Shown here: in pieces, positions 24,906 through 33,878 of the stretch
How positions within the stretch are numbered: position 1 is the stretch's first letter
Layout: each line of letters begins with the position of its first letter
Assembly: GCA_016841645.1 (NCBI GenBank)
Contig: JAENYS010000002.1
Coordinates: forward strand, 62,001-126,000
Direction of reading: 5' to 3'
Length of the DNA stretch: 64,000 nucleotides
Source of the DNA: Desulfoscipio geothermicus
GTDB taxonomy: Bacteria > Bacillota > Desulfotomaculia > Desulfotomaculales > Desulfallaceae
Position numbers and translations under genes: made by a program
The notes under the pieces: generated by a model
Told to the model about the DNA's origin: nothing
Database searches by the model: none
What the model saw: only the letters and a program-made list of their open reading frames with translations

Positions 24906-27542
24906 TTGACGGGCAAGGAAATTAGGGAAAAGTATCTTAAATTTTTTAAAAGCAAGGGCCATAAAATATTACCCAGCGCTTCTTTAATTCCCCATAACGA
25001 CCCAAGTATTTTATGGACGGCGGCCGGCATGGTGCCCTTTAAGCCTTATTTCACCGGTGCTGCCAAGCCCGAAGTGACGCGGGCCACCACCTGCCAGAAA
25101 TGTTTGCGCACGCCCGATATAGATGAAGTAGGGCATACTGCCCGGCACCATACCTTTTTTGAAATGCTGGGCAACTTTTCCTTTGGCGATTATTTTAAAA
25201 AGGAAGCCATTCACTGGGCCTGGGAGTTTGTCACGGAGCACCTGGGCATGGCGGCCGAAAAGCTGTGGGTCACCGTATACGAAGATGATGATGAGGCCTT
25301 TGAGATTTGGCACAAAGAAGTGGGCATTCCGGAAAACAGGATTGTACGCCTGGGCAAGGACACTAACTTTTGGGAAATAGGGGTTGGCCCCTGCGGCCCC
25401 TGTTCGGAAATTCACTATGACCTGGGTCCCGAACGGGGCTGTGGTTCCCCGGATTGTATTGTTGGCTGTGATTGCGACCGCTACCTGGAGATATGGAACC
25501 TGGTGTTTATCCAATTTTTCCGGGATGAAGAGGGAAACTACACACCTCTGCAAAATAAAGGCATTGACACCGGTATGGGCCTGGAACGGGTGGCTTCGGT
25601 ACTGCAAAAGGTCAAGACCAATTTTGATACCGACCTTCTGCGGGATATCATGGACTTTACCGGTGAGCTGACCGGTAAGCGTTATGGCGTGAGCGACGAC
25701 CTGGATTTGGCGCTGAAGGTGATCGCGGACCATGTCCGGGCGGTGACTTTTGCCATTTCCGACGGTGCCTTGCCTTCCAACGAGGGCCGTGGTTATGTGC
25801 TGCGTCGTTTGCTGCGCCGGGCCGTGCGCTTTGGCCGGGTGCTGGGTGTGACGGAGCCCTTTCTGTACCGGGTAGCCGGAGCGGTGATTGATAAAATGGG
25901 CGATACCTATCAGGATCTGGTAAAAAACCGCGAGCTGGTCACCAAAGTGATTAGAACCGAGGAGGAAAGGTTTGGTGAAACCCTGGCCCTGGGCACCGAT
26001 ATGCTTAGCGGGCTGATCCAGACAGCCAAAGAGGCCGGACTGAATTACATTGACGGCGAGCAAGCTTTCCGGCTTTACGATACATACGGCTTCCCTCTGG
26101 AACTAACTGAGGAAATTGCCGGGGAAAACGGTCTGGCCGTGGAACAAGAGGGTTTCACCAGGGCGATGGAGCAGCAGCGCAGCAGAGCGCGCAGGGCCCG
26201 GCAGGAAACAGAGTATATTACTGAAAAGGCTGCCCGTTTGAAAACTGTCATCGAACGGACCGGCGAAACCGAATTTGTCGGTTATGAATCCCTGACCAGC
26301 AAGTCTACAATCAAAGCCATATTTGTTGATGACCGGCAGGTGGAGCAGGCCGCGGCCGGCCAGGAAGTGGAAGTGGTACTTGATATCACCCCCTGCTACG
26401 CCGAATCCGGCGGCCAGTTGAGCGATCATGCCGGGCTAAGCGCGGAGAGCACCGAGGTGGCTGTTGAAATGGTGACCAAGCCGGTGGAGGGTCTGCACCT
26501 GCACCGGGGACGGGTACTCAGCGGGATTATCCGGGTCAATGATAAAATCACCGTGCAGGTTGACGCCAAACGGCGGATGAATATTGCCCGCAATCACTCA
26601 GCCACCCACCTGCTGCATAAAGCCCTCAGGGAGGTACTGGGTGAGCATGTTAACCAGGCAGGATCACTGGTGTCCCCGGACCGGCTGCGGTTTGATTTTA
26701 CCCATTTTACCGCTATTGCCCCGGAGGAGCTGGAGCAGGTGGAGTATATAGTTAACGAAGCCATCCTGAATAATTTAAAGGTGCAAACTGTGGTGTCCAC
26801 CCTGGATGAGGCCAGGCAGATGGGTGCCACGGCGCTGTTTGATGAGAAATACGGGGACAAGGTCAGAGTAGTCAAAATGGGAGACTTTAGCATGGAACTT
26901 TGTGGCGGTACGCATATCACTTCCACTGCCGAAGTGGGTATGTTCAAGCTGTTGAGCGAGAGCAGTGTGGGCTCCGGTTTGCGCCGGGTGGAGGCGGTCA
27001 CCGGCCAGGGAGCGATGGATTACCTGCATGCCAAAGAAGACCAGCTCGGCTTGATTGCCCGAGCAGTCAAAGCGCCCGCCCATGAATTAGTACACCGGGT
27101 GGAAGCGTTGGTACAGGACTTGCGCGGCCTGGAAAGAGAAACCGAAGTGCTGCGGGCACGCTTAGCCCGCTATGAAGTGCAAAGCCTGTTGCATACCGCC
27201 AAGGAAATGAACGGTATTAAAGTGCTGGCGGCTCGCTCCGATGCTTCCGACATGGACAGCCTTCGGGCCATGCTGGATTTACTGCGGGATAAAATGGGCT
27301 CCGGGGTTATTGTGCTGGGTGCGGAGTCCGGCGGCAAAGTTAACCTGGTGGCAGGAATAAGTAAAGACCTGGTGGCCAGGGGATTACACGCCGGCAAGAT
27401 CATCAAAGAAATCGCCCCTCTGGTGGGCGGTGGCGGCGGTGGCAGGCCGGACATGGCCCAGGCCGGGGGCAAAGACCCGGCGGGGCTGGATAATGCGCTG
27501 GAAAAAGTAAACGCGTTGGTTACCAGGCAGGCTGCCAATTAA
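24906..27542 (+). CDS. alaS: Alanyl-tRNA synthetase
   Basis: Class II synthetase of 878 aa, the usual AlaRS length. The N-terminal catalytic domain has SKGHKILPSASLIP, MVPFKPYFTG and RTPDIDEVGHTARHHTFFEM; the editing domain has the zinc ligands in NHSATHLLH and CGGTHI; the C-terminal C-Ala domain ends with GGGGGGRPDMAQAGG. The start is TTG 24906 after CGAGGGGG. Expression is controlled by the T-box leader just upstream. The following genes (ireB, ruvX, DUF1292) are in the B. subtilis alaS-yrzL-yrrK-yrzB order. Confidence 0.97.
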   Translation: MTGKEIREKYLKFFKSKGHKILPSASLIPHNDPSILWTAAGMVPFKPYFTGAAKPEVTRATTCQKCLRTPDIDEVGHTARHHTFFEMLGNFSFGDYFKKEAIHWAWEFVTEHLGMAAEKLWVTVYEDDDEAFEIWHKEVGIPENRIVRLGKDTNFWEIGVGPCGPCSEIHYDLGPERGCGSPDCIVGCDCDRYLEIWNLVFIQFFRDEEGNYTPLQNKGIDTGMGLERVASVLQKVKTNFDTDLLRDIMDFTGELTGKRYGVSDDLDLALKVIADHVRAVTFAISDGALPSNEGRGYVLRRLLRRAVRFGRVLGVTEPFLYRVAGAVIDKMGDTYQDLVKNRELVTKVIRTEEERFGETLALGTDMLSGLIQTAKEAGLNYIDGEQAFRLYDTYGFPLELTEEIAGENGLAVEQEGFTRAMEQQRSRARRARQETEYITEKAARLKTVIERTGETEFVGYESLTSKSTIKAIFVDDRQVEQAAAGQEVEVVLDITPCYAESGGQLSDHAGLSAESTEVAVEMVTKPVEGLHLHRGRVLSGIIRVNDKITVQVDAKRRMNIARNHSATHLLHKALREVLGEHVNQAGSLVSPDRLRFDFTHFTAIAPEELEQVEYIVNEAILNNLKVQTVVSTLDEARQMGATALFDEKYGDKVRVVKMGDFSMELCGGTHITSTAEVGMFKLLSESSVGSGLRRVEAVTGQGAMDYLHAKEDQLGLIARAVKAPAHELVHRVEALVQDLRGLERETEVLRARLARYEVQSLLHTAKEMNGIKVLAARSDASDMDSLRAMLDLLRDKMGSGVIVLGAESGGKVNLVAGISKDLVARGLHAGKIIKEIAPLVGGGGGGRPDMAQAGGKDPAGLDNALEKVNALVTRQAAN

Positions 27543-27665
27543 GGCTCCTTCGCGGTAAAGAATAGTAATCCATTATTTGCTTTTATCTATTGTGCCACAG
27601 TATAATAGGAATATATCTATCATTAAAAGTACGGTACGGATAAATATTTTGGGGGGGTATTTCTC

Positions 27666-27920
27666 ATATCTAATGAAATATTTGAGCATACCGTCATGTT
27701 TAAGGTGCAGGCAGAAGAAAACAAAGCCAGGGAAATCCTGCTCAAGGTTTACGCAGCTCTTAAAGAAAAGGGATACAATCCCATTAACCAGCTGGTGGGC
27801 TATTTGCTTTCAGGTGACCCTGCCTATATAACCAGCCACAATAATGCCAGAAGTTTGATACGGCAGTTGGAGCGGGATGAGTTACTTGAGGAACTGGTTA
27901 AAAAGTACCTGGCTTCTTAA
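27666..27920 (+). CDS. ireB: IreB family regulatory phosphoprotein (YrzL), apparent ATA start
   Basis: An 84-aa member of the IreB/UPF0297 family, targets of the Ser/Thr kinase IreK/PrkC in Firmicutes. [19 protein letters not shown] and [19 protein letters not shown] are the conserved core. The conserved N-terminal piece (EHTVMFKV, compare DKTMKFNF in B. subtilis YrzL) lies upstream of the first ATG in frame (27696), so translation must begin earlier. The only in-frame codon well placed after the GGGGGGG ribosome binding site (27651-27657) is ATA 27666, 8 nt downstream, giving [11 protein letters not shown]. No ATG, GTG or TTG is available there. ATG 27696 with a weak GAG is the fallback start. 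Confidence 0.82.
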   Translation: MSNEIFEHTVMFKVQAEENKAREILLKVYAALKEKGYNPINQLVGYLLSGDPAYITSHNNARSLIRQLERDELLEELVKKYLAS

Positions 27921-27950
27921 CCGAAGCTTAGAAAGAGAGTACATGTAGCC

Positions 27951-28895
27951 TTGCAGTATAAAAAACTGGGTCATACGGATATCACAGTATCCAGGCTTTG
28001 TTTCGGTACCCTGACCATAGGCCCTCTGCAAAAAAACCTGGCTGTTGAAGCCGGAGCCGGGTTAATACGTTTGGCCCTGGAAGCAGGGGTCAATTTTATG
28101 GATACAGCAGAATTATACGGCTGCTATCCTTACATTAAAGAAGCCCTGCGGGACTTTCCGGAGGCGGTGGTGGCTTCCAAATCATACGCATCTACCGGGC
28201 CGGAGATGGCCAAAAGCCTGCAGCACTGTCTCGAATCCATTGGCCGGGATTACATTGATATTTTCTTGTTGCACGAACAAGAATCGTTCTTTACCATCAA
28301 AGGGCACTGGGGAGCAGTGGAATATCTGGTTAAAGCCCGGGAAAAGGGACTGGTCAGAGCCATTGGCATCTCCACGCATCATGTGGCGGGGGTGCGGGCT
28401 GCCGCATCGGTTCCCGAGTTTGATATTATTCATCCCCTTATCAACCAGGCGGGCATTGGCATTGCCGATGGCGGGGCCAGTGATATGCTGGAAGCCATTT
28501 CCTTTGCCGCGATCATGGGCAAGGGCATTTACGGCATGAAATGCCTTGGTGGCGGCCATTTGATCCCTGACCTGGACAAGGCCATGGATTTTATCCTGGC
28601 TGTGCCTGAGCTGGCCTCGGTGGCCGTCGGTATGCAGTCTCCGGAAGAAATCAACTATAATATCAGGAGGTTTTCCGGTGATTTGCCCGATCGTCAACTG
28701 GCCGAGCAGCTCAAAAGGAAAAAGCGCCGCCTGCTCGTGGAAGAATACTGCCTGGGTTGCGGGCGATGTGTGGCAAGGTGTACCTCCGGGGCGCTGTCCA
28801 TTGTAAACGGGCGGGCGCAGGTGAACGACCGACTCTGCCGCCTGTGCGGTTATTGCGCGTCCGTTTGCCCTGATTTTTGCATCAAAGTGATTTAA
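27951..28895 (+). CDS. Aldo/keto reductase with C-terminal 2x[4Fe-4S] ferredoxin domain
   Basis: A 314-aa fusion. Residues 1-240 are an aldo/keto-reductase TIM barrel (LGHTDITVSRLCFGTLTIG, the catalytic Asp-Tyr region FMDTAELYG, and IGISTHHVAGV). Residues 265-312 carry two ferredoxin clusters, CLGCGRCVARC and CRLCGYCASVC. Such AKR-ferredoxin fusions occur in anaerobes and suggest electrons from ferredoxin rather than only NADPH (inference). TTG 27951 is the start, with AGAGAG about 12 nt upstream. It interrupts the alaS-ireB-ruvX order. The substrate is unknown. Confidence 0.88.
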   Translation: MQYKKLGHTDITVSRLCFGTLTIGPLQKNLAVEAGAGLIRLALEAGVNFMDTAELYGCYPYIKEALRDFPEAVVASKSYASTGPEMAKSLQHCLESIGRDYIDIFLLHEQESFFTIKGHWGAVEYLVKAREKGLVRAIGISTHHVAGVRAAASVPEFDIIHPLINQAGIGIADGGASDMLEAISFAAIMGKGIYGMKCLGGGHLIPDLDKAMDFILAVPELASVAVGMQSPEEINYNIRRFSGDLPDRQLAEQLKRKKRRLLVEEYCLGCGRCVARCTSGALSIVNGRAQVNDRLCRLCGYCASVCPDFCIKVI

Positions 28896-28933
28896 TGGTG
28901 CTTGGTATATTGCAATGAAAGGTTGAAGCAAGC

Positions 28934-29362
28934 TTGCGCATTATGGGCATAGATTTTGGTGATCGAAAAATTGGCATAGCAGTTAGCGACCTGCTCGGCT
29001 GGACGGCCCAGGGCGTTGAGACGATAGTTCGCCAGCCGGGTTTGGAGAAAGATCTGAATAAAATAAAAGCAATAGCGAAAAAATATGAAGTAGAAAAAAT
29101 AGTGGTGGGATTACCTCGCAATATGAATGGGTCTACCGGGCCACAAGGGGAAAAGGCGCTGGCCTTTGCGGAAAAAGTGCGCCGGCACCTGAAACTGCCG
29201 GTGGAGACCTGGGATGAGCGGTTAACCACGGCGGCGGCCGAGCGCTTGCTGATCAGCGCAGATGTGCGCAGAGCCAAACGTCGCCAAGTAATTGACAAAA
29301 TGGCTGCAGCCATAATATTGCAGGGTTACCTGGATGCCCATGCAGGTTTATTGACATTTTAG
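28934..29362 (+). CDS. ruvX: Putative pre-16S rRNA nuclease RuvX/YqgF (YrrK)
   Basis: RNase H-fold protein of 142 aa implicated in 16S rRNA 5'-end maturation. MGIDFGDRKIGIAVSD (first catalytic Asp), VVGLPRNMNGSTGPQ and ETWDERLTTAAAE are the family motifs. The start is TTG 28934, with AAAGG about 12 nt upstream. It precedes the DUF1292 gene as in B. subtilis (yrrK-yrzB); the promoter of that gene begins within the last codons of this one. Confidence 0.93.
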   Translation: MRIMGIDFGDRKIGIAVSDLLGWTAQGVETIVRQPGLEKDLNKIKAIAKKYEVEKIVVGLPRNMNGSTGPQGEKALAFAEKVRRHLKLPVETWDERLTTAAAERLLISADVRRAKRRQVIDKMAAAIILQGYLDAHAGLLTF

Positions 29363-29379
29363 CTTTTTTTATATAGAAT
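29351..29379 (+). promoter_or_regulatory. Promoter of the DUF1292 gene
   Basis: TTGACA (29351-29356, inside the ruvX 3' end), a 17-bp spacer and TAGAAT (29374-29379). Confidence 0.7.
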
Positions 29380-29409
29380 AGCTCTAACTTGTGGAAAGAG
29401 GTGTTTTTT

Positions 29410-29724
29410 TTGCCTGACCAGGATGAAGTGATTACAATTATTGATGAGGAAAATAACGAGCACGAGGTAGTTATTTATGATATTCTAGAATTGGATGGTC
29501 AGAGGTATGCTATTGTAGTACCGCTGGTCGATGACGAGGAGGATTTGGAGGATCTGGATGATCCGGAGGATTTTGAAGACGAGGCTGACGGGGATGCGTT
29601 TGTGCTCAAAATTATACAGGATGAAGACGGCGAAGAAATGCTAGTGGAAATTGATGACGATGAATGGGAAAAGGTTCAAGGTGCCTGTATGGAGGTATTG
29701 GAGTCAGATGGGGATGAAGATTAA
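29410..29724 (+). CDS. DUF1292 family acidic protein (YrzB)
   Basis: A 104-aa, strongly acidic cytoplasmic protein. It begins PDQDEVITIIDEENNEHEV and contains YDILELDGQRYAIVVPL, the DUF1292 core, followed by an Asp/Glu-rich linker (residues 45-65) and a second conserved strand pair (FVLKIIQDEDGEEMLVEI). TTG 29410 is chosen because AAAGAGGTG ends 7-8 nt before it. Function is unknown. Synteny with yrzB supports the family call, and a strong terminator follows. Confidence 0.87.
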   Translation: MPDQDEVITIIDEENNEHEVVIYDILELDGQRYAIVVPLVDDEEDLEDLDDPEDFEDEADGDAFVLKIIQDEDGEEMLVEIDDDEWEKVQGACMEVLESDGDED

Positions 29725-29744
29725 TTCCAGGTAAAGTTAGACAT

Positions 29745-29794
29745 AAAGCTGGACGAATATTTATATTCGTGGCCAGCTTTATTATTTTTTTTTT
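29745..29794 (+). terminator. Terminator after the DUF1292 gene
   Basis: AAAGCTGG (29745-29752) pairs with CCAGCTTT (29773-29780), with inner ACGAATAT/ATATTCGT, followed by a long T-run from 29784. Confidence 0.88.
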
Positions 29795-29808
29795 GAGGGG
29801 GCTTTCCG

Positions 29809-31452
29809 GTGCGTCGTATTGGTTGGCTGATCGGTTTTTTTGCATTGCTGGTGGTCGGCGTGTTGTTTGGTTGTTCGGGCGTTTCTTTTGCGAACAATAA
29901 AATTACCCCCGGTGTGTATGTAGGTGACTTAAATTTGGGCGGCCTGACCCGGGAACAGGCCAGTGAACAATTAATATTTATGGAGGATAAACTGGCCCGT
30001 TGCCTGGTGGCCATTAAACACGGGGGCAATACCTGGACGATGGCGGCCGGGTCGCTGGGGGTAACACTGGATAGCGAAAAAACGCTGAAACAGGCGGTAG
30101 CTATCGGGCATACCGGCTCAATTATCAAACAGTGGCGCGAACAGCTCTGGGTCAAAAAAAAAGGCATGCGGATCCAGCCCGAGCTGGCTATTGACTGGGG
30201 CGTGTTGGAAAAAAAGATATTGACCGAGATGGGTCAAATAATTGTCGAGCCGGTAGATGCGGGTTTTCGAATAACACCCGGTGACCAGGTGGAAATAGTA
30301 CTTGCTCAAACAGGTGCCGGTATCGACTTTAACGCGTTGGCCGGAGAAATTTCCGAGCTGGTAACCGAGACAGCCGAAAAAGGCGAGGATAATAATGAGG
30401 CTGCGGTTGGCGCCGTCGAGTTGCCCGTAGTAACTGTACAGCCGAAGCGTACTAATGAAGACATCGAGGCTATGCAGGTCAATGGCCTTATTGCCCGGTA
30501 TACCACCCGGTTTGATGCACTTCAGGTGGGGCGCACCTACAATATCAAAGTAGCTGCGGCTGCCCTGGACGGAGTGCTGCTGGCGCCCGGGGAAAATTTT
30601 TCCTTCAACCGAGTGGTGGGGCCGCGCAGCTCGGAAGCCGGTTACAAAAGTGCAAATGTGATAGTTAATAACGAACTGGTCCAGGGCCTGGGAGGCGGCG
30701 TGTGCCAAGTTTCCTCAACGTTGTATAATGCCGTGCTGTTGGCTAATTTGAAAATAATCGAGCGCAATAATCACACACTGCCGGTGAGCTATGTGCCCAT
30801 TGGTCAGGATGCTACAGTGGTTTACGGAGCCATCGATTTTAGATTTGCCAACAATAAGGAAAGCTATATTTATATCAAATCGCTGGTGGAAGGAAGCACC
30901 ATAACCTTTAAAATATTCGGTAACAAGAAGGCCGGCCCACGGGTGGAGGTGGCCAGCTGGATAACCGAAACCATTCCACAGAAGATCGTCTATGAAAATG
31001 ATCCAAATTTGGCATCTGGAGAACAGGTGGTTAAGCAAAAGGGAAACAATGGTTTTAAGGTGGCTACGGCTAGGTATATATGGGTAAACGGCGGAAAAAG
31101 GACCGAGCAGATGCCGGAAAGTTTTTACCATGCAGTTAACCGCATTGTGGCAGTGGGTACCGGCCAAGCTAAACCTTCGATAGTAGTCCCACCGGACAAT
31201 GATGTTACCCCGGTCAGCCCCGACGCAACAAATGAGCCGGCATTGCCGGTGCCTGATAACAACATCCCGGCTGACCATGGGGTGCCGCCGGTGGCCGGCG
31301 AGAACCAGGACATTGAGGAGGAATCTGACCCCGGGGTGCCGCCGGTGACTGATGAGCATCAGGACATTGAGGAGGAAGCGTTGCCTGGCCCGGTACCGGA
31401 TCCGGCGGCCGGTTTGTCTGACATTGCTTCGGACCCGGAGCTCGCGGAGTGA
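29809..31452 (+). CDS. VanW family surface protein with G5 domain
   Basis: Exported protein of 547 aa. A basic N-terminus and hydrophobic segment (IGWLIGFFALLVVGVLFGC) form a signal peptide or anchor. A peptidoglycan-binding-type domain (residues 30-180) precedes the VanW core (LAPGENFSFNRVVGPRS, GGGVCQVSSTLYNAVLLA), then a G5-like domain (ETIPQKIVYENDPNLASGEQ). The tail is Pro/Asp/Glu-rich with a tandem near-repeat of GVPPV..QDIEEE at about 486-520. GAGGGGG precedes GTG 29809. The cysteine in LFGC could be a lipoprotein site, but Phe at -2 is atypical. It stands before mltG and probably works at the cell wall. Confidence 0.88.
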   Translation: MRRIGWLIGFFALLVVGVLFGCSGVSFANNKITPGVYVGDLNLGGLTREQASEQLIFMEDKLARCLVAIKHGGNTWTMAAGSLGVTLDSEKTLKQAVAIGHTGSIIKQWREQLWVKKKGMRIQPELAIDWGVLEKKILTEMGQIIVEPVDAGFRITPGDQVEIVLAQTGAGIDFNALAGEISELVTETAEKGEDNNEAAVGAVELPVVTVQPKRTNEDIEAMQVNGLIARYTTRFDALQVGRTYNIKVAAAALDGVLLAPGENFSFNRVVGPRSSEAGYKSANVIVNNELVQGLGGGVCQVSSTLYNAVLLANLKIIERNNHTLPVSYVPIGQDATVVYGAIDFRFANNKESYIYIKSLVEGSTITFKIFGNKKAGPRVEVASWITETIPQKIVYENDPNLASGEQVVKQKGNNGFKVATARYIWVNGGKRTEQMPESFYHAVNRIVAVGTGQAKPSIVVPPDNDVTPVSPDATNEPALPVPDNNIPADHGVPPVAGENQDIEEESDPGVPPVTDEHQDIEEEALPGPVPDPAAGLSDIASDPELAE

Positions 31453-31512
31453 AATACCTAGCGGTCTGAAAACTCAACGTGCATAAGAAATTACCATAGA
31501 AAGGCTGTAGTA

Positions 31513-32553
31513 ATGTTATATAATTACTCAACAGTTAATAGTATTCGCAGGAGAAGACGTAAGGTGAGGCAGGTCACCAGGCTGATAGTGGTTATGCTGC
31601 TGGTGATGGGCTGGTTGGCGCTATGGTACTCGCAAGTGCCCGTTAATGTGGAAAAAACAGAGGACATTTCGGTGACGATACCCCGCAATGCTTCCACAGC
31701 TCAAATTGCCGCTATGCTAGAGGAAAAAGGCGTAATTCGCAGCTCTAGGGTTTTTTGCCTGTATGCCAGGCTGCATGGGCTGGACGGGTCGATGAAGCCC
31801 GGGGTGTATAAATTGAACACTGCAATGCCCTTGTCGGACGTTACTGAAGCTTTGACCAAGGGTCTGCCGGACAGGGTTAAAATTACTATACCGGAAGGTT
31901 ATACTATAGCTCAAATAGCTGATTTATTGGAGCAGCAAGGGATTGTCCGGCGGGACGATTTTTTGGAGACCCTGCGCGGACCCTGGCAGTTGGTTTTTTT
32001 GCAAGGAGTACCGGTTTACCGTTGGGGGTTGGAAGGCTATCTTTACCCGGACACCTACTATCTGAGTTCACAAACTAAGGCCGAAAAAATTGCTGAAATG
32101 ATGTTGAATAATTTTGGCCGGGTGATCGCAGAACATAACTATATCCGGCAGGCCGAGGCCAGGGGGCTGACGCTGCACGAGGCAGTGACCATTGCCTCAA
32201 TGGTGGAGCGCGAGGCCCGGGTGGCTTCGGAAAGACCCCGCATCGCCGGGGTGATCTTCAACCGGCTGAAGCTGGGCATGCCTTTACAGATAGACGCCAC
32301 CGTGCAGTATGCTCTGGGCGAGACCAAGGAGAAGCTGTTGATCAAGGATTTACAGGTGGACTCACCATATAATACTTACCTGATAAACGGGCTGCCTCCC
32401 GGTCCTATCGCCAACCCCGGCTGGCCTTCCATGCAGGCGGCTATTCAGCCGGAGAACCACGATTATCTGTATTACGTGGCCAAACCTGATGGCACTCATG
32501 CCTTTGCCAAATCACTAGCCGGCCACAATGCCAATGTACGTAAATACCAATAA
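31513..32553 (+). CDS. mltG: Endolytic murein transglycosylase MltG (YrrL)
   Basis: Membrane-anchored lytic transglycosylase of 346 aa that cuts nascent glycan strands. Arg-rich N-terminus, one transmembrane helix (LIVVMLLVMGWLALWYS), a LysM-like segment (about residues 50-125) and the YceG catalytic domain with the Glu in IASMVEREA, VIFNRLKLGMPLQID, and SPYNTY.INGLPPGPI.NPG. AAAGG precedes ATG 31513. It lies in the B. subtilis order (yrzB-yrrL), with the VanW gene inserted. Confidence 0.94.
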   Translation: MLYNYSTVNSIRRRRRKVRQVTRLIVVMLLVMGWLALWYSQVPVNVEKTEDISVTIPRNASTAQIAAMLEEKGVIRSSRVFCLYARLHGLDGSMKPGVYKLNTAMPLSDVTEALTKGLPDRVKITIPEGYTIAQIADLLEQQGIVRRDDFLETLRGPWQLVFLQGVPVYRWGLEGYLYPDTYYLSSQTKAEKIAEMMLNNFGRVIAEHNYIRQAEARGLTLHEAVTIASMVEREARVASERPRIAGVIFNRLKLGMPLQIDATVQYALGETKEKLLIKDLQVDSPYNTYLINGLPPGPIANPGWPSMQAAIQPENHDYLYYVAKPDGTHAFAKSLAGHNANVRKYQ

Positions 32554-32596
32554 AGAGTACAGGTCTGATATAGATTGCAGCATGGAGATGATATTG

Positions 32597-33817
32597 ATGG
32601 TTAAACCGGAAATATTGGCACCGGCCGGCAGCCCGGAGAAATTAGTATATGCTATTGCTTACGGGGCCGATGCTGTTTACCTGGGAGGTACGGATTTTGG
32701 GCTGCGGGCGGCTGCGGCTACCTTCGACCAAACCTCCATGGCCCGGGCCGTAGAATATGCCCACAGTTACGGGGTGAGGGTTTATGTTGCTTTAAATGTA
32801 TTAGCCCACAATCGTGATTTAGAGGCCCTGCCCCCGTACATTCATGAATTAAACCGCCTGGGCGTGGACGCAGTGATAGTATCCGACCCGGGTGTAGTAA
32901 CCCTGGTGCGAGAGCTGGCCCCGGAATTAAAAATACACATCAGCACCCAGGCCAATACCACTAACTGGAGTACCGCCAGGCTTTGGGAAACACTGGGGGC
33001 CAAGCGTATAGTACTGGCCCGGGAGCTCAGCCTGGAGGAAATAAAAACCCTGCACAGCCGCACCGGTGTAGAACTTGAGGCGTTTGTGCACGGGGCTATG
33101 TGTGTTTCCTATTCGGGGCGCTGCTTGCTAAGCAATTATATGACGGGCAGAGATGCCAACCAGGGGGATTGTGCGCAGTCTTGCCGTTGGAAATACCGGC
33201 TGGTGGAGGAAAAAAGGCCGGGGGAATATTTCCCGGTGATGGAAGACGAGCGAGGCACATATATCCTAAGTTCACGCGACTTATGCCTGCTGGAATACCT
33301 TCCCGCCCTGGTTAAGGCCGGGGTCACCTCCTTTAAAATTGAGGGGCGGGTGAAGAGCATTCATTATGTGGCCACCATCACCAGGGTTTACCGCCAGGCG
33401 CTGGACACCTATTGGAACGACCCGGAAAATTATCGAGTCCGTACCGAGTGGCTGGAGGAGATCAGCAAAGTCAGCAATCGCGAGTATACCACCGGTTTTA
33501 TTACAGGCATTCGGCCCGGCGAAACCCCGCCCGTCTTTTCCATCTACCGGCGCCCGTATACTTTTGTAGGCGTAGTGCTGGGCTATGACGAGCACCGGGG
33601 TATGCTGCTGGTGGAGCAGCGCAACCGCTTCATGCGGGGGGAGACGCTGGAAATACTGACCCCGGGTCGGGAAGTGTTCACCATGGATATTACTGAGATA
33701 TTAGATGTTGAAGGCCGTCCACAGGAGGCGGCACCACACCCGCGCCAGTCAGTTTACCTGCCCTGGCCGCGCCCGTTACCAAAAAGGTCGCTGCTGCGCC
33801 GGGCAGAGCATGTATAA
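32597..33817 (+). CDS. Peptidase U32 family protein (YrrO/RlhA-like)
   Basis: A 406-aa TIM-barrel protein of the U32 group. EILAPAGSPEKLVYAIAYGA, GADAVYLGG, and the signature EAFVHGAMCVSYSGRCLLS (with the nearby C..SC cysteines of the Fe-S-type members) are visible. Family members include collagenase-like peptidases, the ubiquinone-biosynthesis pair UbiU/UbiV and the 23S rRNA hydroxylase RlhA; RlhA-type RNA hydroxylation (prephenate dependent) is a real alternative to proteolysis. ATG 32597 has GGAG 9 nt upstream. Only one U32 gene is present, where B. subtilis has yrrN and yrrO. Confidence 0.88.
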   Translation: MVKPEILAPAGSPEKLVYAIAYGADAVYLGGTDFGLRAAAATFDQTSMARAVEYAHSYGVRVYVALNVLAHNRDLEALPPYIHELNRLGVDAVIVSDPGVVTLVRELAPELKIHISTQANTTNWSTARLWETLGAKRIVLARELSLEEIKTLHSRTGVELEAFVHGAMCVSYSGRCLLSNYMTGRDANQGDCAQSCRWKYRLVEEKRPGEYFPVMEDERGTYILSSRDLCLLEYLPALVKAGVTSFKIEGRVKSIHYVATITRVYRQALDTYWNDPENYRVRTEWLEEISKVSNREYTTGFITGIRPGETPPVFSIYRRPYTFVGVVLGYDEHRGMLLVEQRNRFMRGETLEILTPGREVFTMDITEILDVEGRPQEAAPHPRQSVYLPWPRPLPKRSLLRRAEHV

Positions 33818-33873
33818 AACCCCTGTGCCAAGGGTCACCATATTAATAATGGGGATTCTTGGAAAGGGGTTTT
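33816..33873 (+). terminator. Terminator/attenuator overlapping the PBP ribosome binding site
   Basis: AAAACCCCT (33816-33824, starting in the U32 stop codon) pairs with AGGGGTTTT (33865-33873); inside, CCAAG/CTTGG and TCACCAT/ATGGGGA extend the stem, and TTTTAATTTTTT follows. The 3' arm contains the GGAAAGGGG that serves as ribosome binding site for the PBP gene, so the hairpin could also mask translation. Confidence 0.75.
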
Positions 33874-33878
33874 AATTT

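Noticed and set aside
25011-26063. A 350-codon open frame on the minus strand inside alaS
   Set aside because: It lies wholly within the conserved alaS coding region on the other strand, has no ribosome binding site and no recognisable protein features; it is a codon-usage shadow.
28182-28931. A 249-codon minus-strand frame over the aldo/keto reductase
   Set aside because: The + strand gene has clear domains over the same bases; the minus frame shows no family features.
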